Shown: piece after piece, positions 46,128 through 55,849 of the stretch
Numbering within the stretch: the stretch's first letter is position 1
How the letters are laid out: each line of letters begins with the position of its first letter
From: an uncultured Alphaproteobacteria bacterium
GTDB lineage: Bacteria > Pseudomonadota > Alphaproteobacteria > Puniceispirillales > UBA1172
Direction: 5' to 3'
DNA length: 64,000 nt
Assembly: GCA_958431225.1 (NCBI GenBank)
Contig: OY288107.1
Span: 62,001 to 126,000 of the forward strand
The notes under the pieces: model-generated
Databases searched by the model: none
What the model saw: only the letters and a program-made list of their open reading frames with translations
What the model was told of the DNA's origin: nothing
Translations under genes and position numbers: made by a program

Positions 46128-49100
46128 GAAATCGTCAAGGTAATCAAAATCGCTCAATAGCCCTTGTTTCACTAGCGGTGTTGATTTATCTCTGCCGCTG
46201 TATACCTCTCTAACCTCATCCACTGAGAGGGGGTCGGCGAATTCTATGCTTACTATGGGCATGGATATGCGTCCGCCGCTGAAGAACGTGCTGTCTTTGA
46301 AATGGAATGAAATGCCGTCCATTTGTACGCCATTTTCACCAATGCTAAAATTGAGATTCACCCAGAATTGATCGTCTATTAGGTCTTCTGTGCCTTGGGT
46401 TATGTAATTGATAAAGCCTTCATAGCCGTCATCTGCGCTCAGGTCTATGTTGCCGGCATCAATGTCGCTTTGTTTGATTTGGAATACGAACTTATCGCGT
46501 CCGCGCACGAAGCTGGTGATGCTGTCAGCGCCGTCGCTCGCCATTTGATTGCCGATGCCGTAAATCACCACATCATTGTCTTCCTTGCTGGCGCTTAGGT
46601 CGATTTCATCATCACCTTTGCCGCCATTTATGACGTCATTGCGGTTGCCGTCACGCACATGGTCGGCGCCTCCGCCTGCTTCAATGTGTGTCGCTTTGTC
46701 GGTTTCGGCGGTATAGGTTTTGTCTTTGCCGTCGTCTTGGGCGTAGGATTTAATGACCACACGCTGGACGGCTTCTGTTAGGTGCGTTTCTGCGGTGTCT
46801 CCGTGTCCTTCGCCATCGATATAGGTTAGGCGCACGCCGATTTGCTCGCCGGCGTCCCCTGCTTGGACGGTGTAGGTGGCGCTACCATCGCCTATATCAG
46901 TTTCGGGCTTGCTTTTGTAGAACCATACCCAGCCTGTTGGTGCTGCGCCACCTTGATAGCCTTGCGGGTCGTCATGGGTGATGCTTGCGGTTAGGGTTGT
47001 GCCTGCATCAATTACATCGGTGCTGGTGGTGATGCCTAGGCTCGCAGTCTGCGACTCAATGACATCGACGACCACTTTGGAAGTGTCAGTGTGAATCCCG
47101 TCTGATGCTTGCACCACTAAGGTGTGCGTGGATGCAATTTCATAATCCAATTCACCCACGAGGGTAATCACCCCAGTGGTCGCATTTATAGCAAAAGGAC
47201 TCGCATTTCTGTCACCCAAAATAGAATAGCGCAGATTGCCCGCTTCGGTATCAGCATCACGGGCAGTAACCGTGGCGATAGTCGTCCCAATCGCTGCCAC
47301 TTCCGAAACCATCACATCCTGGGTTTTTTTGTTGAAAATTGGGGCGTTGTCGTTAGCATCGGCGACGTTGATGGTGACCTTTGCGGTGGCGATAGCACCG
47401 GCACTATCGCGTGCTTCAACAGTGATGGTATGGCTAGTGGCAGTCTCGTAATCCAGCGCGCCAATGAGGGTAATCTGCCCCCCGTCATCAATGGCAAAAA
47501 ATTCATCACCGCCAATAATGGAATAAGTCAGCGTGTCGCCAACATTGGCATCCGTAGCGGCGGCTGTCACAACCGCACTGCCAGTGGAGGCATTTTCGGC
47601 GAGGGTTGCGGTGTAGGTATCTTGCGCGAATGTCGGAATAATATTGGGTATGGCATTAGGCAAATCAAACATATCAATAGTTAGGTCATCGGTAAAATCC
47701 TCCAACACCATCACAAGCACATCATCGCCACCATCCACCACCTTATAAATGGCAGTATTGGCAATTTCGCTGTCATCAGCACCGTCAAAAATCTTCCCCG
47801 TCCCGATGTTTGCTTTTTCCACCCGCAGATTGGCGGCGGTTAGGAAGGCATCAACGCGCGCAGGCATCACGCTATCAAATTCTTCCATGCGAATTTTATC
47901 GCCCTCACTTGGGGTGAAATCAACGACCGTATCGGCGCCAGAATCAGCCGTATTCAGCACGAAAATATCCGCAGATTCGCCGCCATCCAAGCGGTCAATG
48001 CCTCCGCCACCATAAAGCGTATCAGCGCCCGCACCGCCTATGAGTATATCCACCCCGCCTTCACCATAAAGCGTATCAGCACCAGCATCGCCATAAAGAA
48101 TATCAACCGCACCATCACCGCCATAAAGCGTATCATTATCATCTCCGCCACGGAGGGTATCAACGCCGCCATTGCCCCTAAGCGTATCAGCGCCACCATA
48201 ACCATAGATGGTGGAAATCAGGGCAATCTCAGGCACGCCAGCAACAACAGAAGGCGTTATCACATCATCGCCAGCCGTGCCGCGAATCGCCTTATCGGTG
48301 ATGGTAACGGTTGCGGTGTCGGCGTTGCCTGCGGTATCGGTTGCGGTGACCGTTAGGGTATGGGTGGCGGGGTCAACCCGCACGTCAGGCACGGCTAGGG
48401 TGATTTCTCCGCTATCCTCATCAATATCAAACAGCTCGGCATCATTGCCGGCAGTGATGGCATAGGTGAGCGTGTCGCCTTCGGGGTCGGTGGCGGCGGC
48501 AGTGATAATCGTGTCGCCAATTTCCGCATCCGTCGCCACATCGGCGGTGTAGGAATCTTGGGTGAATACTGGAACTTTATTGGCGTTAGGCAGGTCAAAC
48601 ATATCAAGGGTAAGGTCAGCGGTGAAATCTTCCAACACCATGAGAAGCACATCGTCAGCGCCCTCCACCACCTTATAGATGGCGGTGTTGTTTATTTCTT
48701 TGGGTTCATGAACGGGTTCATAAACAACGATAATATGGTAATTAATTGAACTTGAACCCCCATTATAGGGACCCGCAGACGCGCCCGTCCTGATATCGCC
48801 TTTTTCCACCCGCAGATTGGCGGCGGCCAGGAACTCGTCAAGCGTCGCAGGCATCGCGCCATAGAAATTCTCAACGCGAATCTTATCGCCCTCGCCGGGG
48901 GTGGTGATGGTAGGACTCTCCACATCGTCCGAAAATGTTACGCCGCTTGGTCTGAAATCACGAATCGTATCGGCACCAGAATCATCGGTATTCAGCACAA
49001 AAACATCCGCCCCGCTATCGCCGTACAAAATATCACTACCGCCGCCACCGTATAAGGTATCATCGTCGTCACCGCCACTAAGGACATCATTGCTCTCACC

Positions 49101-52100
49101 GCCATAAAGCGTATCATCGTCTTCATTGCCATAGAGGCGGTCTCGCTCGCCACCACCATAAAGCGTATCATCGCCTTCATCGCCATAGAGGTGGTCTCGC
49201 CCGTCATCGCCATGAAGCGTATCATCGCCGCTACTGCCATAAAGGAAATCATGCCCACTACCGCCATAGAGGGTGTCATCATCACCGCCGCCAAAAAGCC
49301 TATCTCTGTTAGCCCCGCCATAAAGCGTATCATCGCCGCTACCGCCATGAATGGAATCTCTGTCGCTAGTGCCATAAAGCGTATCATCGCCGCCGTAGCC
49401 ATAGATGGTATCGCCCTCTTTATCGCTATTATGCACAAAAATGGTGATGGGCGGACCAGAGATGGTAAACGGGTTGATAGGGGCGGTAGTTATTTCAATG
49501 GTGTCTTCTGGGCTATCGTCTTCTTTATCATCGCTATCATCAGGCACGACAAACACAATCACATCACCACCAACATCATCAATGCCATTAGCATCGCCCA
49601 CCACATCATCGCCATCAATGCCGCGCGTTATCTCATCGGTGATAGTGGCGATGATGTCAGTGGTATTTCCTGCGCCATCGGTAGCCACAATCGTCAGCGT
49701 ATGGGTGGCAGGGTTAGTCACCACGTCAGGCACGGTGAGGATAATCTCGCCGTCCGCGTTAATCTCAAAAAGCCCGGAAGCATTGCCGCCAGTGATGGTA
49801 TAGCGCACCGCATTTTCCACACTAACATCAATAATCTTGCCACCAATTATCGCATACTGCGTATTGGCACTAAAATGGAGGGCGCCGTTGGCATCGGTGA
49901 CGTTGATGATGACTTCTGCGTCGTTATAGTCGCCATCCTCGTCCTGCGCCCGAATGGTGAGGGTATGGCGGGTGGCAGTCGCACCATCCAGCGCGTCTGT
50001 GAGGGTGATTTGCCCATTCTTATCAATGGCAAAAAGTCCGAAGGGATTGTGACTAACGATGGAATAACTGAGCGCATCACCCTCGGGGTCGGTGGCGGGA
50101 ATGGTCGCAACCACACTGTCAGCACTGGCAGTTTTGGCTAGGGTTGCGGTGTAGGAATCTTGGGCAAATGCCGGGGCTTGATTGATAATGGCATTAGGCA
50201 AATCAAACATATCAAGGGTTAGCGACCTGTAATAAAAATCCTCTAGCACCATGACAAGCACATCATCGCCACCATTCACCACCTTATAGATGTCGGTATT
50301 GGCAATTCTGGAACTATCATAAACGCTACGCCTACCCTGCCAGAAATGGCCGTATTGCACCCGCAGATTGGCGGCGGTTAAGAAATCATCAAATGTCTTG
50401 GGCATATCACCATCAAATTCTTCCATGCGGATTTTATCGCCATCGCGTGGGGTGAAATCTACGACCACATCCAAGCCAGAATCATCCGTTTTCAACACGA
50501 AAATATCCGCCCCTTCGTTGCCGTATAAGGTATCACTGCCAGCGCCGCCGTATAAGGTATCATCGCCATCGGAACCGCGCGTTATCTCATCGGTGATGGT
50601 GGCGATGATGTCAGTGGTATTTCCTGCGCCATCGGTAGCCTCAATCGTCAGCGTGTGGGTGGTAGAGTCAGTCGCCACGTCAGGAATGGCAAGGATAATC
50701 TCGCCGTCCGCATTAATCTCAAAAAGCCCGGAAGCATTGCCGTCAGTGATGCTATAGCGCACCGCATTTTCCACACTAACATCAATAATCTTGCTGCCAA
50801 ATCTCACATACCGCACATTGGCACTAAAATGGAGGGCGCCGTTGGCATCGGTGACGTTGATGATGACTTCTGCGTCGTTATAGTCGCCACCCTCGTCCTG
50901 CGCCCGAATGGTGAGGATATGGCGGGTGGTAGTCGCATCATCCAGCGCGCCCGTGAGGGTGATTTGCCCATCCTTATTGATGGCAAAAAGCCCGGAGGCA
51001 TTGTAACCAACAATGGAATAACTGAGCGCATCACCCTCGGGGTCGGTGGCGGAAATGGTCGCAACCACACTGTCAGCACTGGCAGTTTTGATTAGGGTTG
51101 CGGTGTAGGAATCTTGGGCAAATGCTGGGGCTTGGTTGATGTTCGGCAGGTCAAACATATCAAGGGTTAGATCATCGGTGAAATCCTCCAACACCATGAG
51201 AAGCACATCATCAGCACCCTCCACCACCTTATAAATGGCGGTATTGGCAATTTCGCTGTCATCATCAGCGCTCTGCAACCCGCCGGGTCTGATATGGCCT
51301 TTTTGCACCCGCAGATTGACGGCGGTTAAGAGAGCATCAAGCGTCTCGGGCATCTTGCCATTAAATTCTTCTATGCGGATTTTATCGCCATCGCTAGGGG
51401 TGAAATCAATGACCCCATCGGAGCCAGAATTACTCGTATTCAGTACGAAAATATCCGCCCCTTCGTTGCCGTGTAATTGGTCGCTATCGCTACCGCCGTA
51501 TAAAGTATCATCGCCTTCACCCCCAGAAAGCGCATCCCAGCCGCCATCGCCATAAAGGATATCATTGTCAATCCCCCCAACAAGACTATCACGACCGCGA
51601 CCACCATAAAGTGTATCATCGCCAGCATCGCCAAAAAGAATATCATCGCCAGCATCGCCATAAAGCCCATCATCACCGCCAGCACCGTAAAGGATATCAG
51701 CATCGCCATAGCCATAAATGGCATCCGCCCCATCAGTGCCATTAAGCGTCTCGCTAGCATCAGTGCCGCGAATCGCCGAGTCGGTGATGGTGACAGTGAT
51801 AGTGACGGTTATGTCAGCGGCACTGCCTTTGGTATCGGTTGCGGTCACCGTCAGTATGTGGGTGGCGGGGGCAGTCTGCGCATCAGACACGGCAAGTTTA
51901 ATATCACCGTTCGTCGTATCAATCTCAAAAAGATCACCGCCACCAGTAAGGGAATAGGTGAGCGTATCGCCATTGGGGTGCGTGGCGACAACGGAAATAA
52001 TCGTGCTACCAATCGGCGCATCACGCACGATATGGGCATTGTAGGAATCTTCACCAAACACGGGAGGATCGGGGATGAGATCTATAGGGGTAGGAGGAGG

Positions 52101-52454
52101 ATCTGGGTCAGGGATAAGGGGAGGGGGAGGCACCACAATATCTATTATCGTTGGGGACTCATCAACATTGGTGACGTCAATGGTGACCTCTGCGGTGTCA
52201 GTGTTGCCCGCACTATCGGTGGCTCGGATTTCTAGATTATGGACGGTGGCGGCTTCATAATCTAACGATTCTTCAGCCTTGAGTCTCAATATCCACCGAG
52301 CACCAGCTAGAACAACCTCAAAGCGAGTATCGGAAACAACAAACCCAACCCCAGCACCAAAGCCAGTTAAAGTAAAGGTAATGCCTGTTTCCGCACCCCT
52401 ATGATTTTCCGCAATAAGCCCCTTTCCGGAAGCATTTAGCGTTGATTGAGTCAT
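46089..52454 (-). CDS. RTX/cadherin-like giant secreted protein (2121 aa)
   Basis: Probable type I-secreted calcium-binding surface protein. The start at 52454 (ATG, GGAG 8 nt upstream) is preferred to a TTG further up. A short N-terminal cadherin-like domain and a Pro-rich linker (VVPPPPLIPDPDPPPTP) lead into alternating cadherin-like domains and RTX nonapeptide blocks (GGDDTLYGG type). Four blocks are each followed by the same 100-residue module: DxFVLNT, DKIRxEEF, AANLRV, ANTxIYKVV, MVLEDF, DMFDLPN. Two adjacent segments (roughly 49600-50250 and 50570-51210) are near-copies. The C-terminal 250 residues contain HxEAGGGADHVRDGN and end LGGDGAVGFDII. Related in style to the 907-residue protein at 18278. 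No signal peptide or lipobox. Confidence 0.85.
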   Translation of the reverse strand: MTQSTLNASGKGLIAENHRGAETGITFTLTGFGAGVGFVVSDTRFEVVLAGARWILRLKAEESLDYEAATVHNLEIRATDSAGNTDTAEVTIDVTNVDESPTIIDIVVPPPPLIPDPDPPPTPIDLIPDPPVFGEDSYNAHIVRDAPIGSTIISVVATHPNGDTLTYSLTGGGDLFEIDTTNGDIKLAVSDAQTAPATHILTVTATDTKGSAADITVTITVTITDSAIRGTDASETLNGTDGADAIYGYGDADILYGAGGDDGLYGDAGDDILFGDAGDDTLYGGRGRDSLVGGIDNDILYGDGGWDALSGGEGDDTLYGGSDSDQLHGNEGADIFVLNTSNSGSDGVIDFTPSDGDKIRIEEFNGKMPETLDALLTAVNLRVQKGHIRPGGLQSADDDSEIANTAIYKVVEGADDVLLMVLEDFTDDLTLDMFDLPNINQAPAFAQDSYTATLIKTASADSVVATISATDPEGDALSYSIVGYNASGLFAINKDGQITLTGALDDATTTRHILTIRAQDEGGDYNDAEVIINVTDANGALHFSANVRYVRFGSKIIDVSVENAVRYSITDGNASGLFEINADGEIILAIPDVATDSTTHTLTIEATDGAGNTTDIIATITDEITRGSDGDDTLYGGAGSDTLYGNEGADIFVLKTDDSGLDVVVDFTPRDGDKIRMEEFDGDMPKTFDDFLTAANLRVQYGHFWQGRRSVYDSSRIANTDIYKVVNGGDDVLVMVLEDFYYRSLTLDMFDLPNAIINQAPAFAQDSYTATLAKTASADSVVATIPATDPEGDALSYSIVSHNPFGLFAIDKNGQITLTDALDGATATRHTLTIRAQDEDGDYNDAEVIINVTDANGALHFSANTQYAIIGGKIIDVSVENAVRYTITGGNASGLFEINADGEIILTVPDVVTNPATHTLTIVATDGAGNTTDIIATITDEITRGIDGDDVVGDANGIDDVGGDVIVFVVPDDSDDKEDDSPEDTIEITTAPINPFTISGPPITIFVHNSDKEGDTIYGYGGDDTLYGTSDRDSIHGGSGDDTLYGGANRDRLFGGGDDDTLYGGSGHDFLYGSSGDDTLHGDDGRDHLYGDEGDDTLYGGGERDRLYGNEDDDTLYGGESNDVLSGGDDDDTLYGGGGSDILYGDSGADVFVLNTDDSGADTIRDFRPSGVTFSDDVESPTITTPGEGDKIRVENFYGAMPATLDEFLAAANLRVEKGDIRTGASAGPYNGGSSSINYHIIVVYEPVHEPKEINNTAIYKVVEGADDVLLMVLEDFTADLTLDMFDLPNANKVPVFTQDSYTADVATDAEIGDTIITAAATDPEGDTLTYAITAGNDAELFDIDEDSGEITLAVPDVRVDPATHTLTVTATDTAGNADTATVTITDKAIRGTAGDDVITPSVVAGVPEIALISTIYGYGGADTLRGNGGVDTLRGGDDNDTLYGGDGAVDILYGDAGADTLYGEGGVDILIGGAGADTLYGGGGIDRLDGGESADIFVLNTADSGADTVVDFTPSEGDKIRMEEFDSVMPARVDAFLTAANLRVEKANIGTGKIFDGADDSEIANTAIYKVVDGGDDVLVMVLEDFTDDLTIDMFDLPNAIPNIIPTFAQDTYTATLAENASTGSAVVTAAATDANVGDTLTYSIIGGDEFFAIDDGGQITLIGALDYETATSHTITVEARDSAGAIATAKVTINVADANDNAPIFNKKTQDVMVSEVAAIGTTIATVTARDADTEAGNLRYSILGDRNASPFAINATTGVITLVGELDYEIASTHTLVVQASDGIHTDTSKVVVDVIESQTASLGITTSTDVIDAGTTLTASITHDDPQGYQGGAAPTGWVWFYKSKPETDIGDGSATYTVQAGDAGEQIGVRLTYIDGEGHGDTAETHLTEAVQRVVIKSYAQDDGKDKTYTAETDKATHIEAGGGADHVRDGNRNDVINGGKGDDEIDLSASKEDNDVVIYGIGNQMASDGADSITSFVRGRDKFVFQIKQSDIDAGNIDLSADDGYEGFINYITQGTEDLIDDQFWVNLNFSIGENGVQMDGISFHFKDSTFFSGGRISMPIVSIEFADPLSVDEVREVYSGRDKSTPLVKQGLLSDFDYLDDFLGGDGAVGFDII

Positions 52455-52798
52455 ACCAATTCTCCGTAACACCAGCAAATACTATACATGAGTATAGCCT
52501 AGATATCAACACGAATATCCCTCCTTTACTAGTGCTACCCACTAGATAATTTCAGTCTGAATGTATTCATCCTCGATCATTTGAAAATAATAACAAACAA
52601 CAAATTACATGCAATAAAAAAATGCCAGAGGCAAGCACTCGCAACAATGTTGGGTGCGTGTTGGGCGTTTTTTTGCTCAATTTTCTTTTCTATTGAATAT
52701 CATAGCATTCAAAATCTTATGCCGGTTTTATTTAGGGAAATGATGTGCTAGGATGTGTGTTGGAATCGTTTTTGCGCTTGCATTCTGAAAGGTTAGTC
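52455..52798. other. Intergenic region between divergent RTX and LysE transcripts
   Basis: AT-rich stretch of 344 bp. The left part is upstream of the RTX gene and has no promoter I can fix with confidence. Around 52620-52675 there is an imperfect GCAC...GTGC hairpin followed by a run of Ts that could be a weak terminator. The right part holds the palindrome-promoter module at 52693-52754. Confidence 0.5.
52693..52754 (+). promoter_or_regulatory. Palindrome-promoter module, copy a
   Basis: The 20-bp palindrome TTGAATATCATAGCATTCAA (52693-52712) is followed by AATCTTATGCCGGTTTTATTT and a -10-like TAGGAT at 52749. The distance from palindrome start to -10 is 56 bp, identical in the two other complete copies (57273, 58927). 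With the start site expected near 52760, the palindrome centres close to -58, where activators often bind. Precedes the 56-residue gene and LysE. Confidence 0.6.
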
Positions 52799-52969
52799 AT
52801 GCTCTCTCTACCTAAAGAACCTACCCCTACCCGCCCCAAAAATTCGGATAAGGTTTTGTTATCTGTTGTGGATATGGATTGGTGTGCGCGTCTATATTGG
52901 CAGAAAGAAATTGACGCTTGGTTAGAGCAAATGCAACGCGAGCAACCTGAATATCCCAGCGTGGTATAA
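52799..52969 (+). CDS. Small hypothetical protein coupled to LysE (56 aa)
   Basis: Not recognised. Begins MLSLPKEPTPTRPKNSDK, with AAAGG upstream, and has an acidic helical end (YWQKEIDAWLEQMQREQPE). Its stop overlaps the LysE start as TAATG, so the two are translationally coupled. The start at 52799 is chosen over an ATG-like start at 52745 that would lie within the promoter. May be a regulator or a leader for the exporter; this is inference. Confidence 0.6.
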   Translation: MLSLPKEPTPTRPKNSDKVLLSVVDMDWCARLYWQKEIDAWLEQMQREQPEYPSVV

Positions 52970-53626
52970 TGGAAATTATCACCAGTCTGGCTATTGCCTA
53001 TCTCACCTATTTTATCGGCACGGCGAGTCCGGGGCCGGCGAATTTGGCGATTATTCGCATGGCTTTGCAACATGGGCGACCGGCTGGCGTTGCTACCGCA
53101 TTGGGAGTAATTGCTGGCTCGTTGATGTGGGGGCTTGTTTCAGCGTTTGGGCTAGGGACATTGCTTGCCGCGTGGCCCGCTTTGCTTAATGCGTTGAGCC
53201 TCTTTGGCGGGGTTTATTTGTGTTTTCTGGCTTGGGGGGCATTGCGGAGCGCGCTTTTTGGGGCAATTCCCGAATTATCACGCACACCAACGCTAAACGC
53301 AAAAGCACAACAACGATATTTTTTATATGGACTGGCACTGCATTTAACCAACCCAAAAGCCATGTTTGTCTGGATGTCAATTATCGCTCTTGGATTACCA
53401 GAGGGCAATGCTGACCCCTTAATACCGCTATTGATTGTTGTGGGTTGTGGGTTGTGGGGTGATTGGCGTGTTTGTGTTTGGGGCTTACGCGCTCGTGTTT
53501 TCCAATGAAATGATTGCAAAATTATACTTCCGCGCATCACGTGTCATCAACCTGCTGATTGCCGTGCTATTTGGTTTGGCTGGGTTGAGTTTGCTTTATC
53601 GGTCAATTCTTATATTATTATCATGA
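52969..53626 (+). pseudogene. LysE/RhtB-family exporter, frameshifted at a 7-bp repeat
   Basis: Inner-membrane amino-acid exporter family. The first frame gives the LysE start (IAYLTYFIGTASPGPANLAI, the SPGPANL motif), LHLTNPKAMFVW and stops at 53508. The missing last helices (NEMIAKLYFRASRVINLLIA, GLAGLSLLY) continue in another frame to 53626. The break is at three tandem TTGTGGG units (53438-53458); removing one unit restores a single frame of about 216 codons, the usual family length. The gene is thus off in this sequence, either by mutation, assembly error or reversible slippage. Confidence 0.8.
53438..53458 (+). repeat. Heptanucleotide tandem repeat (TTGTGGG)x3
   Basis: Three exact TTGTGGG copies inside the LysE-family gene. 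Seven is not a multiple of three, so each gain or loss changes the frame; two copies give an intact gene, three do not. Confidence 0.9.
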
Positions 53627-54187
53627 CGATGCTAGGAATTGAATCACGTCCGCCGCATTTTTGTCTGGAGGGAATACTGGGTAGAATATTTTTTGTATTA
53701 CATTGTCTTTTAGCACTAGCGTGATTCTTTTGATGAGCGTCATGTCGGCGACCTGCATGGTGGGTAGATTTAGGGCTTTTGTTAATTGTAATTTTTCGTC
53801 CGACAGCAACGGATAGGGTAGGTGTAAGCGCGTCCAAGCCTCTTTTTGATAGTCAGTGTTTTGTGTTGAAATGCCAAAAACCGCGCCGACGCCATGTTGG
53901 AGAAGACCGCTATACTCATCGCGGAACGCACAGGATTGAGGCGTGCAGCCCCTTGCGCCGGGGATTTCATCCCAGCCTTCGGGCAATGGAACGCCCGGAC
54001 GTCCGGTCATCGGATAGAAAAAAATAACACTCAATCCCACCAAATCCCCAACATCCACCACCCCGCCATCAGTCGCCGACAGACGCACCCTCGGCATAGC
54101 CATACCCACCAAATGCCCCGCCGCGCCATCATCCTCAGGAGGCGGAATCTTCGTCCAATCAACAGCATCAAGTTTAGGTTGATTCAT
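53621..54187 (-). CDS. Peroxiredoxin, BCP/redoxin type (188 aa)
   Basis: Thiol peroxidase that reduces peroxides in the cytoplasm. Motifs: FFYPMTGRPG (56-65), LPEGWDEIPGARGCTPQSCAFRD in which Cys81 is the likely peroxidatic and Cys86 the resolving cysteine, then VGAVFGISTQ and LPYPLLSDEKLQL. This spacing matches redoxin-domain proteins common in proteobacteria. ATG with a G-rich upstream region. The gene's end overlaps the end of the convergent LysE reading frame by 6 bp. The upstream sequence carries the GAATATATGGTTGCGGGGG stretch also seen before two Sel1 genes. Confidence 0.87.
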   Translation of the reverse strand: MNQPKLDAVDWTKIPPPEDDGAAGHLVGMAMPRVRLSATDGGVVDVGDLVGLSVIFFYPMTGRPGVPLPEGWDEIPGARGCTPQSCAFRDEYSGLLQHGVGAVFGISTQNTDYQKEAWTRLHLPYPLLSDEKLQLTKALNLPTMQVADMTLIKRITLVLKDNVIQKIFYPVFPPDKNAADVIQFLASS

Positions 54188-54257
54188 AATAGCCCCACCC
54201 TACAACAAACCCACCTTCCCCCGCAACCATATATTCCACCCAGACGGCAAAAATAAA

Positions 54258-54415
54258 CCGCCCCGCCGCGTTCGGCGGTCGGGGGTTTGGGGGTGAAACC
54301 CCCATATAGATAATGGGGGGCTTATGCACCCCCCATGCCCCCCAGCAGGGGCGACGCGCCCCGGCGGTTTATCGGCGGAAGTTTTTGGTTTTGCGCCATT
54401 TTATTTGCGGTTGCG
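54258..54415. repeat. Dispersed intergenic repeat, copy 1
   Basis: Begins CCGCCCCGCCGCGTTCGGCGG (self-complementary ends), continues with a GGGGTTT/AAACCCC hairpin and CAGGGGCGACGCGCC, and ends TTTTGCGCCATTTTATTTGCGG. The same order is seen at 57189, 58110, 58350 and 58576. In this copy the 20-bp palindrome at the end is lost. It fills most of the 250-bp gap between peroxiredoxin and a Sel1 gene. Confidence 0.75.
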
Positions 54416-54437
54416 TGTTGGTAGTGCGGTTAGGGGC

Positions 54438-55169
54438 TTAACAGCCTTTATATCTCCGCGCGATGCACTGGCGCAACATTTCTTGTGCTTCAATTAGTTG
54501 TGCGGCGGTCATGTTCTTTGTCATTCTGTTGCGGTTTTCTTTTGATTGTTCAAGCCCTTGTTTGACGGCTAGATTGAACCACACATAAGCAATGCGTTCA
54601 TCTTGCGGGACGCCCCAACCTTCAGCATACATCATTCCCAATTCGTTTTGGGCATAGGCACTTCCAGCCTCCGCCGCGAGGCGATACAATTTTACCGCAA
54701 TCGCATCATTCTGCTCCACGCCTCTGCCCTCAGCATACATCTGCCCCAAAAAATATTGGGCATCGGCGCGCCCTGCCTCAGCCGCACGGCGCCACCATTT
54801 CACCGCTTCGGCATCATTATGCGCCACGCCATTGCCAGTAGCATACATCAACCCCAGACCAAATTGCGCGCCAGAATACCCGCCCTCAGCCGAGAGGCGA
54901 TACCACTTTGCCGCTTCGCTATAATTTTGTGCAACGCCTTTGCCCTCACTATACATTTCCCCGATAAAATATTGAGCAATAGAATCCCCCGCCTCTGCGA
55001 TGGGAGTCCATTCGGCAAAAGCAGTAGCATAATCACCAGCCCCATAAGCAACCATCCCCCTATGTAAATTAGTCGACGATGCCGCATCATAAGACGGCGC
55101 ACAAGAGGCTATGCCAGCGAGCATCACCGCAAGTAACCCGTTTAGAATCCAGTTTTTTGTTTGTTTCAT
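54438..55169 (-). CDS. Sel1-repeat lipoprotein (243 aa)
   Basis: The start at 55169 gives MKQTKNWILNGLLAVMLAG followed by IASC, a good lipobox with Cys23, so it is probably a membrane-attached lipoprotein; the longer frame to 55229 hides the signal. Four Sel1-like repeats follow (DSIAQYFIGEMYSEGKGV, RADAQYFLGQMYAEGRGV) and a closing helix ending ARRYKGC. Lies 23 nt downstream of another Sel1 gene on the same strand, so the two are co-transcribed. Confidence 0.84.
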   Translation of the reverse strand: MKQTKNWILNGLLAVMLAGIASCAPSYDAASSTNLHRGMVAYGAGDYATAFAEWTPIAEAGDSIAQYFIGEMYSEGKGVAQNYSEAAKWYRLSAEGGYSGAQFGLGLMYATGNGVAHNDAEAVKWWRRAAEAGRADAQYFLGQMYAEGRGVEQNDAIAVKLYRLAAEAGSAYAQNELGMMYAEGWGVPQDERIAYVWFNLAVKQGLEQSKENRNRMTKNMTAAQLIEAQEMLRQCIARRYKGC

Positions 55170-55192
55170 GCTCTTTTTCCCTTTAGCAGTTC

Positions 55193-55624
55193 TCATAAGC
55201 CGTCTGCTCGATAATTCTGCTCGAGACATTCTTCCGCCATGCTTTGGGCTTCTTCAATTTCATCAGAGGTGAGAAGTTTTTTTTGTTCCATTGTCTCGCA
55301 GTTTGTTTTTCCTTCGTAGCGCTTTTTCTCGGGGACTTGATGTTCGAAAGAGATATAAAACCACATATAAGCGAGCTGCAAGTCCAGTTCAACGCCCTTG
55401 CCATTAGCATGCATCCACCCTAAATTGACTTGGGCTGGGGGAAAATTCGCCTCAGCCGCGCGGCGATACCACTCTGCCGCCGCATCATCACTGCCTTGAC
55501 CAGTCTCACATCTATACCCTGCAATGAAAGCAGTGCCTGCCTCTGTTTCAATATCATGTCCTGTGAGCGAGGAGCTGTCGCATTTGTCTAGGGCGTTGGT
55601 AATTTCGGCAACATCTATGCTCAT
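55193..55624 (-). CDS. Short Sel1-repeat protein (143 aa)
   Basis: Starts MSIDVAEITNALDKC behind AAAGGAG, without a signal peptide, so it is predicted cytoplasmic unlike its neighbour. Contains one clear Sel1 unit (FPPAQVNLGWMHANGKGVE) and one degenerate unit before it, then the family's usual C-terminal helix (LTSDEIEEAQSMAEECLEQN). First gene of a two-gene unit with the Sel1 lipoprotein. Confidence 0.75.
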   Translation of the reverse strand: MSIDVAEITNALDKCDSSSLTGHDIETEAGTAFIAGYRCETGQGSDDAAAEWYRRAAEANFPPAQVNLGWMHANGKGVELDLQLAYMWFYISFEHQVPEKKRYEGKTNCETMEQKKLLTSDEIEEAQSMAEECLEQNYRADGL

Positions 55625-55792
55625 GTTTTTCTCCTTTGGTTAGATTACGTCCCAAGACTTTACACCAACCCCACTCCCTTTTCAATCCCTACCCCCCCCC
55701 ACGCACCCGCGGCTATAAACACAAATCCGGTGGGTCGTTCTGCGCTAATGCTCTCGCGGAAAATGGGCGCATTTGCCTCATTTTCTTTGCGG

Positions 55793-55812
55793 TTGAGTGT
55801 CATAGTATTCAA
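55793..55812. repeat. 20-bp palindrome, copy b
   Basis: TTGAGTGTCATAGTATTCAA, preceded by ATTTTCTTTGCGG and followed by AATCTTATGCCGGTTTTATT as in the promoter modules, but the similarity stops before the -10 position. It lies in the 225-bp gap between two minus-strand Sel1 genes, which also holds a run of nine Cs at 55692-55700. Confidence 0.65.
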
Positions 55813-55849
55813 AATCTTATGCCGGTTTTATTCGCCTAAAGCAATGGCA

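Noticed and set aside
52620..52680. Rho-independent terminator
   Set aside because: The stem is imperfect and it lies upstream of both flanking genes, so it has no obvious transcript to end; mentioned only within the intergenic note.
55692..55700. Run of nine Cs as a phase-variable promoter tract
   Set aside because: It lies about 70 bp upstream of a Sel1 gene with no recognisable promoter around it; too little support.
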